Assembly (NCBI GenBank): GCA_032622095.1
Contig: CP136068.1
Coordinates: forward strand, 129,279,989 to 129,343,988
Length of the DNA stretch: 64,000 nucleotides
Source: Siphonodentalium dalli
Taxonomy: Eukaryota; Mollusca; Scaphopoda; Gadilida; Siphonodentaliidae
Reading direction: 5' to 3'
Part shown: positions 56,820-64,000 of the stretch, one piece after another
How positions within the stretch are numbered: the first letter of the stretch is position 1
How the letters are laid out: each line of letters starts with the position of its first letter
Translations under genes and position numbers: made by a program
The notes under the pieces: model-generated
The model's database searches: none
What the model saw: only the letters and a program-made list of their open reading frames with translations
What the model was told of the DNA's origin: nothing

Positions 56820-56970
56820 TTTTCGTTTTTAGATTTCTGGATGATAACTTTAGTTTGTGTGATCAGATCTGAACCAAATTTGGTATGTGAGGTTATCGAC
56901 TCAAAATACAGGTCAAGTCCGAATATGGGTTTGGTCCGCCCATTTCTGTAATTTGATTGTTTTTATACAC
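56820..56970 (+). repeat. Interspersed repeat fragment (accaaatttggtatgtg type)
   Basis: tggatgataactttagtttg, gaaccaaatttggtatgtga, ctcaaaatacaggtcaagtc, gaatatgggtttggtccg. The same order occurs at 59925-60060 and 63330-63430. Confidence 0.6.
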
Positions 56971-57023
56971 CCTTTAAAAAAAAACAAGACGTATTATGTT
57001 ATTGGTCCGTCCGTTCAATCGCT

Positions 57024-57545
57024 TTTTTAGCTCACCTGAGACGAAGTCTCTGGTGGAGCTATAGTCATCACTCCTCGTCCGTCGTCTTTCTATTCGTCCG
57101 TCCGTCCATCCGTCCGTCCACAATTCTTTCAACATCTTCTCCTCTGAAACCATCAGTCCGAATGTGTTTATATTTGGTGTGGATGTTCCCCAGGTGACTC
57201 CCATTCAGATTTGTTCAAATGAGGTCACTGGGTCAAATAGTTGCGAATCCAGGGCCATAACTCTCTCCCCCATAGTATTTCTTAAAACGACTTCTTGTCT
57301 AGAACCATTGGGCCGATTTAGCTTATATTTGGTATGGATGGTTCTTGAATGACTGGGATTCAGATTTGTTCAAATGGGCTGGGTCAAATAGGGGTGGACC
57401 CAGGGACATAACTCCAAAACAAATAATAAAAAAATAAATAATTCAGATCGAAATCCTTGATCAATTTAACATGCAATTTTCTTTTTTTTTAAACATTTTT
57501 TTAAATTCGAAAAACTAACACCGTTGTAACATCCGCGGAGTTATG
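57024..57545 (+). mobile_element. AGCTCACC-type interspersed repeat
   Basis: tttttagctcacctgagacg at 57024, gtccgtccgtcc tract, ggtgtggatgttcccc, gaggtcactgggtcaaatag, A/T-rich run, aacatccgcggag at about 57530. The least diverged left end of the family in the window. Confidence 0.75.
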
Positions 57546-57843
57546 AAAATCTTTAGTGAAATCATGGAAACTTTCCCTTTCCATCACCCCACATAACACA
57601 TACCACCACCCTGATTCCAACCAACAGCATCACACCCCCAGCTCATCTCCTATCTCACAGGATCTCGACCACCAGCAGATTAAGTCAAATGTATTAGCTA
57701 CAGACCGAGAGAGAGAGAGTTAATATAAATACACAGTCATCAATTGAGAAGTTATCAGGCTGACAGGTGTCAACAAATGCAATAGCTAGTACTCCTGCCA
57801 GTGTGTTATTAAAATCAAATCAAAACAAATTATTGTTCTCAAA
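57546..57843. other. Nothing recognised
   Basis: A short (GA)n run near 57708; no ORF or repeat family assigned. Confidence 0.4.
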
Positions 57844-58280
57844 CCTGAATTTAGTGTGTCTGACATTTGCAGAATGAGGTCCCCAGAGGGTAAATTTAGT
57901 TATGATACTCTGCACAGCAGGCTAGCATCACCAAATACACTAGCCATGGTCCTCATTCTGTTTAGGCCTCATCTTCTGGGAAGTATATAGGGTCTTCAAT
58001 TGACATTTTTACTTACTTTTTCCCTTCTGTTTAGTTTCTATATCCCCTTATCTGTAGAAGATAAAATGCATAATTGAGGTGCCCAATGGGTGCACATCAC
58101 CAACTTTAACTGGAGAACTTCAATCTGATGCTATGTCTCACATAGCAGTTGAGGCCTAAACAGAATGAGGTCCCCAGAGGGTGAATTTTGTAATGCTAGC
58201 TCGCATTGCAGGATTGCATCATTAAATTCACCCTTTGGGGACCTCATTCTGCAAATGTTAAACACTATGTTCAGGCCTGG
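57844..58280 (+). mobile_element. Palindromic-ended MITE (family P), full copy
   Basis: Mirror copy of 701-1138. Both terminal palindromes are intact (aatgaggtccccagagggt / accctttggggacctcattc). The centre contains tcttctgggaagtatatagg and gtagaagataaaatgcat, as in copy 1. Confidence 0.75.
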
Positions 58281-58359
58281 AATATTATTTTCTTAACACC
58301 AGTAACCAGTTGAACTCGTTATACCCTGATTTTGCAAAGAACACGTCGGGGGGGGGGGG

Positions 58360-59910
58360 TATATTGAATTGAATTTGTCTGTCTCTATGTCAAACTGTTC
58401 TCCCATCCATCCATCTGTCATTATGTCTCTATCCGTCCATCAATTGTTTTCTTCTCCACATACATATTAAAGACCAAATGGATATATATATATTGGTATG
58501 GATGTCGCCTAGGTGACTTACATTCAGATTTGTTCAAATGAGTTCATCAGGTCTAATAGGTGAGAAGCCAGGGCCATAACTCTTTCCTTCCATAGTAATT
58601 CTTAAAACAATTTCTTCATCGGGTCTATTTAGCTTATATTTGGTATGTAGGGTCCTTCGGTGACTGGGGTTTAGATTTCTTCAGATTTGGGGTCATTTTA
58701 GGAAATTTGGGGAAAATCAGTTCAGTTCAACTATTAAAATGTATCGTCTGAAATGACCAAATGAATGGATCTCATAGATGGGGATTCACGTTTGTTCAAA
58801 TAGGGGTGGAGATAAGAAATTTAATTATCAACCAGCCACCCTACCTGTGCTTTTTTGTACTGGTATAATAATGTATATATTCCTCTTGATTTCTAAGCTG
58901 CCTGGATGGGTGGCAATGGGGCGGAAGTGTAGAGGGGTGGGGTTTTGACACCCCCTACTTTGATCAAAATTTTAGTTAGAAATTTCATGCCTGATAGTGA
59001 AACATTTGATTTTTCAACCAGTAACAGTCCATATTTTCCTACTTTGGATTAAACTGTAGGACCGAAATGGCCACAAATTTTAACTTTATTGGGCCATGTC
59101 AGGTTGGAAATTTCCAAGTTCGAAAGCTTGAAGTACTTGTAACAGTTGTAAAATTTCATTCTAAGAGGGATGTGCAAAAGGAATTTTGTGAACTTAGGAC
59201 TGTGGTCTGGTTGTCTTGTTTTAAATGTAGTCACCTGGTCAAATATGGGCCAAGCGAAGGACAGTTTTCCTTTTAGTATGCTTCCTTCACAAGGACCATC
59301 AGGTCTATTTTACTGATATTTAGTATGAAGGGTTCTTTGGTGTCTGCGATTCAAATTTATTCAGATGGGTCACCATGTCAAATAGGGTGGACCAGGGACA
59401 TAACTGGATGTCTCTATAGTAATATTTAAAATGTCTTCTCAAGAGAGGTTGGACTATTTAGCTTACATATAGTATGGAGGATCCTTTAGTGACTGAGATT
59501 CAGATTTGTTAACATGAGGTCAACTTGTTAAGAAATGACGGGGCTATGAGGACTTAACACTTTTGTGTCTAATAAAATCATTAAAATACAAAATCCATTA
59601 AAACATCTAGTGTTTTGGGTCCACGGATAATTGGGCTTCAAACATGTCTAAATAGTTTTATAAAAAGGCGCTTGTGAGATTGGAAATTTCCAACAATTGA
59701 GAAAGTTTGAGATGTCGGTTTTGAAATACCAACCTAAGACTTGGGAGTCTGGAGCCCGGTCAGGAGGGGACTTGTTGAACTGGAGGAGGGGGTGATCAGT
59801 AGTGCACAGTTGGTAATTTCAAGGTAGATATTCACCGATCTACATACATGAAGCCTCTCTAGCCACATATCCTTTTTTAGATCTACTTCTTTTAAAGTGA
59901 TTATGGAAAG
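58360..59910 (+). repeat. Diverged AGCTCACC-type long repeat
   Basis: Repeated ggtccttcggtgactggggtt / gattcagatttgttcaaatg blocks and the ggccatgtcaggttggaaat, ctacttcttttaaagtgatt ending parallel 15900-17440. The 102-codon minus ORF at 59734-60042 lies across it and has no domain. Confidence 0.6.
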
Positions 59911-59924
59911 TTGTGACTGTTGTG

Positions 59925-60110
59925 GTCTTGTTTCATTTCCGGATGATAACTTTAGATAGTCACTACTCAATGGAATGAAATTTGTATGTGGGTTTACTAG
60001 CTCAAAATACATGTCAAGTTCAAATTCGGGTTCCGCCGACAATTTTTACCAGAGTTACTGGCCCGCCAATTGTATCCGGCTTCCGGTATATTTGGGATAC
60101 CACATCCAGT
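59925..60110 (+). repeat. Interspersed repeat fragment (accaaatttggtatgtg type)
   Basis: ggatgataactttagatagt, gaaatttgtatgtgggttta, ctcaaaatacatgtcaagtt; see 56820-56970. Confidence 0.55.
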
Positions 60111-61220
60111 GTAGCAAGTATTGTTTTCAAATCGACACTAGGACAGTATATTATCACTTTTCACAAAGATAATGACTATTACATATTTAATCTTTCTGGT
60201 TCGTGGATGCAGCTTGTATTCTGATGTTCAGAAATTAATTTATCAACTCAAAAATGTAGCCATTGGTAACTTTTATTATGTTTGTAAACATTTTATTTTA
60301 TTTTACTCGGAGTAACTATTCATCATCTATATTTGCCTTCACTCTAAGAAAATTTTGTTTCCTAATTCATTGGATCGCTCGATCAATAGTCCGTGGACTA
60401 CCTTGTAATAGAAACAATATTTGAATTCGTTAATTTGTTATACAAATAAAGTAATTATGCCATGATCTTGGCTGTTTAACATGCCTTCGCCTATATGTCT
60501 TCGTATCCCAATAAATAATTAATATGGCCTAATTCATTCTTCGTCCATGCGCCACAACACACATGCCACACAATAGTCTTCAATTAATTTCCATGCATTG
60601 AGTTGTTCTCTTCCTTACCATTGGTCGACATGCAGACGCATTTATTTCATATTTGAATTGACTTTTACTACCGACCGATCGAACTCATTTCGACGTATCG
60701 ATAACTTTATTTTTCCCCGCCCAACCCATATTTCCCACATAATTTAGAATTTTAATCCAATTATTTCCCCTAATAGATACTACAGGGGCCTGTTTAGCCA
60801 AACATTTAATATAAATTGAATGGTATCCATGTACATGTTATACTTTCCAATTATCTTCTATTATTGTATTCTCATACTTTGAAATATTGATACTATTTAC
60901 TGTAAACCAATTAACTGAAAAATAATAGTACATGTATTGAGATTTTATAATAATTTATAATTATTAATATGTTATATAAACATGTGTATATTGGGGAGCT
61001 AGTAGTTACACTCCCCAATATATTTCGGCAAATAAATATATATAAATCTATCACATTGAAAGAGTTCTCCATTGGGAAAATTACATTAGGATATTTCATC
61101 ACAAATGTTGTCTCACTGTAAATTGTTAGGGATTTCGTCGGTATATTCTTGCATATAATTCCCAAAGTAGCACTGTATTCATAGAATATTATATTCTCCA
61201 GATCCATTTTGTTTGACACA
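60111..61220. other. A/T-rich sequence, no gene supported
   Basis: The 152-codon minus ORF (60911-61369) overlaps the Helitron at its right side, is rich in Ile/Tyr as expected for A/T-rich DNA, and shows no domain. A short inverted pair, tattggggagc / ctccccaatat, lies at 60989-61021. Confidence 0.45.
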
Positions 61221-62467
61221 TCTATACTATATATTTTGAGACTTCCGTATGTGTGTGTGTACTTTATAGAATCGAAAACGACTGCACACATCGAGCTCAA
61301 ATTTCGTATATAAGTGTAAAAACCCACGAACACCATAGTTGTCGCGTTTTGGAGAAGCTCTCTGAGCACCCTTTATCCACTCCCAAATCACCGCAAAGGC
61401 ACGGCGTGGGTTAATCAAGTGATTATTTAATGAGCGTTTGTTTTTGACGCATCGCCATAAAGAGCGTCTGTTTACCATTCAACGTTATTAGCATCTGCAG
61501 AGAGATATACGGGAACATTGAGTGGTTTCCTATGCGGGGAGATTTATTGGATGCCATAGTACTCTTACAACATCATTGTTATAGTATGTATGACACTTAG
61601 GTCGGGCTTAGGGGGTAGTTATAGGCATAATGCTTCTCAGAAATCCCGGTTACAAACCAACACTCACAATTTCGTATTTACGCCTTCCTATTTTTAAAAC
61701 GCAACACATGATACCAAACAAAATTACGTCGCGTTGGTGATGGCGTTCACGACGGGATTAATTGACTGTCCGCTCTTTGCGATGTTGGGGTTCACGACGG
61801 GATTAACTTTGCGGGGACTATTGACCATCTCGTAAGGGTGGACAACCTCTATCAGGGGCTGCTCAATGGCCACGTGCAGATTAAATAAAATCATACCTCT
61901 TCTGGGTCTGGGTGTGTATAGACATGAGCGTGTTGTGTTCCTAAGAACGCGGAGCGTGTTGTGTTCCTAAGAACGCGGATCGGGTAAGTTTTTCCGCCCT
62001 AGGTGAGCTCAAACTTCGTATATAAGTGTAAAAACACACGGGGATCGTCGACGTCGCATTGTGTGAAACATTCTTATGTCTGTCGTTCCTAGGAACGAGG
62101 AATTTTTCATCGGGTCAGTCTTAACCTTCAAACGGGTACCCACAAATTATATATTGTGACCCCGACATGACCTTGACCTTGAAAATGATCAATTCAAGGT
62201 CAAATCGGGTAAAATATTGAAAAACCCAATATCGTTCATAGGAAGGGGGGATTTCATCGGGTAAATTTTTCCGCCAGAAACAAAAAATTAAAAAATTCAG
62301 AAAACAAATATATTACATTTAAAAAACATTCAAATATCATGTTTCGGAAAAAATTCAGAAAAAAAATATATTACTTTTAAAAAACATTAAATTAATATTA
62401 AAAAATAAACATGTCATAAAATGTCATGTTTCGGACAAACGCCGCCGGTGGCGGGCTAACATGCTAG
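61221..62467 (+). mobile_element. Helitron-like element (1247 bp)
   Basis: 5' A|TCTATACTATATATTTTGAG followed by a (gt)n run. The 3' end is a perfect hairpin CCGCC-ggt-GGCGG, gctaacatg, CTAG|T. The inside has two copies of ttcgtatataagtgtaaaaa (about 61304 and 62013), two copies of gcgtgttgtgttcctaagaa in tandem near 61930-61975, and ccttgaccttgaaaatgatc sequence shared with 40106-41961. No Rep/helicase. Confidence 0.85.
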
Positions 62468-63299
62468 TTGTTTATAAAAGGTGAAGAAGTACAATTGTTT
62501 TGACTTTGTAGAGAGGGGCTTGTGCATGTAGTGGGTAAAGTGAGCGCGGTTGCTAAAACCAGTTATTGGTACCGCAACTTTGGTGTAGTGACTCCTGTTA
62601 CTTTGGTGCCTAATATAGGGAAATTTATTTTAATTCCCAGTTAACATGCTGGTGTTGTCACTTTCATGATTTCGTTGGGATTCTGACATACAATTTAGAA
62701 AATTGTGAGGATGTTTGATACTGATTGAAAACATCTTGTGAGTGTATTATTTTACTGGTTAGGAAAACAATCTCATGGAATGTACAAACAAATTCAATTC
62801 CTATTATACTGCACCGATATATAGTTCAAGTTCCCTCTGGTATTGAAATGCCATATGAAAAGTATGCGCCCACTGCTTTAATATGCACATATTTCAAATA
62901 TTGGGAATATGGTGTTACAGCGGCAGCACCCTAAAACATATCAAATATTACTTTATCATTAACAACATTTACAATGAGCCGATTCAGTGTCGGTCCCGAA
63001 TCTTGTCACCGATATCGACTCCAAATCGAAGCTTCGCAGGCCCCTATCTATCTATATGTATCATATGCTAGTGATAAACCTTTCATCAGGGTTTCCACTA
63101 GTACGGGTTTAAGGTCCATACTAGGAAGAGTGTCACATATATCGAGGTGCAGTTGGTTTCAAATTTGAAGCGGTGTTATCATGTAATAGTAACAGTAATA
63201 TACAATAAAACTAAACCTGGATTTGTTATTGTAGTTTTCGCAAATTTAAATTAAAATAATGTTTTTAATTTTGTGAAGAGTGTGAAAAAGCCATATGTC
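62468..63299. other. No gene supported
   Basis: Two short + ORFs (62725-62934 and 62974-63168) have neither good splice borders nor any recognisable domain. They were checked specifically for STING motifs without success. Confidence 0.45.
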
Positions 63300-63475
63300 T
63301 GTCTGTTTGTCTGTCGGTCTGTAGACACTTTACAGATATTTTCTATATGATCGGAACCAAATTTTGCATATGAATTTCTCAGCACAAAAGACAGATCGAG
63401 TTCGAATATGGGTTTGATCCGACAATTTTAACTGAGTTATGGCCCTTTTTCAAAAAAATATTCACTCTTAAAAGG
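63300..63475 (+). repeat. Interspersed repeat fragment (accaaatttggtatgtg type)
   Basis: gtctgtctgtttgtctgtcgg, ggaaccaaattttgcatatg, cgagttcgaatatgggtttg; it precedes the LINE directly. Confidence 0.55.
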
Positions 63476-63489
63476 ATTTATTCGGTCTA

Positions 63490-63859
63490 GAAACTACAAA
63501 ACGCAATCGCAGATAAAGTGCCTCCACATGACAACCCATCTGAAACTGATGAACACAATGACTCGAATGACTTCAAAGGTGTGCCGTTTAGGCGAGACAA
63601 AAGAACACGAAAGTTCTTCGTGGGTCGAATTTCACCTCACTCAACCGAACAAAACATTTGGAACTTTTTCACAAAGAGAGGAATCAACCCTACGTTCGTC
63701 CGCCTGATGGGCACCGCTGATGGTAGAGCGCGGTCAGCGCGTATTCACATTCTGGCTAGCGAAACAAAGCACCTTCGACAGGAAAACTTTTGGCCTGACG
63801 GAATTTATGCCAGACCATGGCGTTCCGAACCACCACAACGCAAAGTTTATGACAGATAA
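63490..63859 (+). CDS. LINE ORF1-like product, 5' truncated
   Basis: Open from a stop at 63485-63490, reading LQNAIADKVPPHDNPSET, then acidic sequence, then KFFVGRISPHSTEQNIWNFF, PTFVRLMGTADGRARSARIH and WPDGIYARPW before TAA at 63857. The VGRI-x10-I-x-FF pattern and the final pair of strands look like the RRM-like C-terminal domain of invertebrate LINE ORF1 proteins, which bind the element RNA. No ATG precedes the domain in frame near the start, and the N-terminal half is missing, so the element is probably 5' truncated at about 63490. It stands 1 bp before the next ORF, the usual ORF1-ORF2 arrangement. Confidence 0.7.
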
Positions 63860-63860
63860 G

Positions 63861-64000
63861 ATGACAGATCTAACACTTTTAACATGGAACGCTACAGGTA
63901 TCAAGACGTCGAAACATTACCTCTCACACATTACGAGAGACAACTATAGCTTCGTCGGAATATCTGAACATTGGTTGAATTCAGATAATTTATGTTTGCT
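63861..64000 (+). CDS. LINE ORF2, start of the AP-endonuclease (runs off the window)
   Basis: ATG at 63861 begins MTDLTLLTWNATGIKTSKHY and continues to VGISEHWLNSDNLCL at the window edge. LTWNATGI is the first metal-binding strand (W-N) and ISEHWL holds the second acidic ligand (E) of the LINE endonuclease domain. The reverse transcriptase would follow outside. No stop in the visible part. Confidence 0.85.
   Translation, partial: MTDLTLLTWNATGIKTSKHYLSHITRDNYSFVGISEHWLNSDNLCL

Noticed and set aside
60911-61369. 152-codon minus ORF
   Set aside because: It runs across the 5' boundary of a Helitron and has the composition of random A/T-rich sequence; no domain.
62725-63168. Two ORFs tested as possible later STING exons
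   Set aside because: They contain none of the expected STING motifs and lack good phase-1 acceptors.

Overview
This is a eukaryotic, intron- and transposon-dominated window, most likely from a marine mollusc (bivalve or gastropod). That assignment is inference. It rests on the interspersed repeats headed TTAGCTCACCTGAGACG and AGCTCAACTTTACTTTG, which I remember as common in mollusc genomes, on abundant small Helitrons, on diverse LINEs, and on what appears to be a TIR-STING type gene, an architecture known from bivalves. No bacterial-style genes, rRNA or tRNA were recognised.

Host coding content is sparse and on the + strand. Three well-formed internal exons, all phase 1 in and phase 1 out, were found: 21137-21220 (resembles the first half of an SH3 domain), 43106-43582 (TIR-like domain) and 56294-56389 (start of a STING cyclic-dinucleotide-binding domain, with the hallmark AHGLAWSHYIGYLRKILP). 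The second and third are read as one gene for a TIR-STING innate immune sensor; the rest of the STING domain must lie beyond the right edge. The first may be an upstream exon of the same gene. If they are spliced together the introns are 21,885 bp and 12,711 bp, filled with nested mobile elements. A possible 3'-terminal exon of another gene lies at 1414-1557.

Layout: 1-2.3 kb holds a palindromic MITE, the orphan exon and one AGCTCACC-type repeat. 2.8-9.8 kb is a large array of a ~200-bp repeat with ~840-bp higher-order units. 9.8-13.4 kb is mostly unrecognised with short repeats. 13.4-19.1 kb is a dead hAT transposon, itself split by a nested repeat. 19.7-27.6 kb carries MITEs, two Helitrons with exact boundaries, a piggyBac-type MITE, an inverted 21-bp minisatellite and a foldback element around the first exon. 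27.9-42.7 kb is one AGCTCAAC-type repeat split by a 12.8-kb block of tandem minus-strand Helitrons, a full-length L1/Tx1-type LINE with an intact 1260-residue ORF, and a perfect 144-bp palindrome. 43-48 kb holds the TIR exon, another AGCTCAAC copy and a CR1/L2-like LINE. 48.3-53.6 kb is a composite hAT-type element with a perfect 8-bp target duplication, containing a Foldback-like element and LINE debris. 53.9-64 kb holds further repeats, the STING exon, another Helitron and the 5' part of a LINE running off the right edge.

The immune gene is the biological centre of the window. The mobile elements make up most of its introns, and several preserve insertion sites well enough to order the insertion events.
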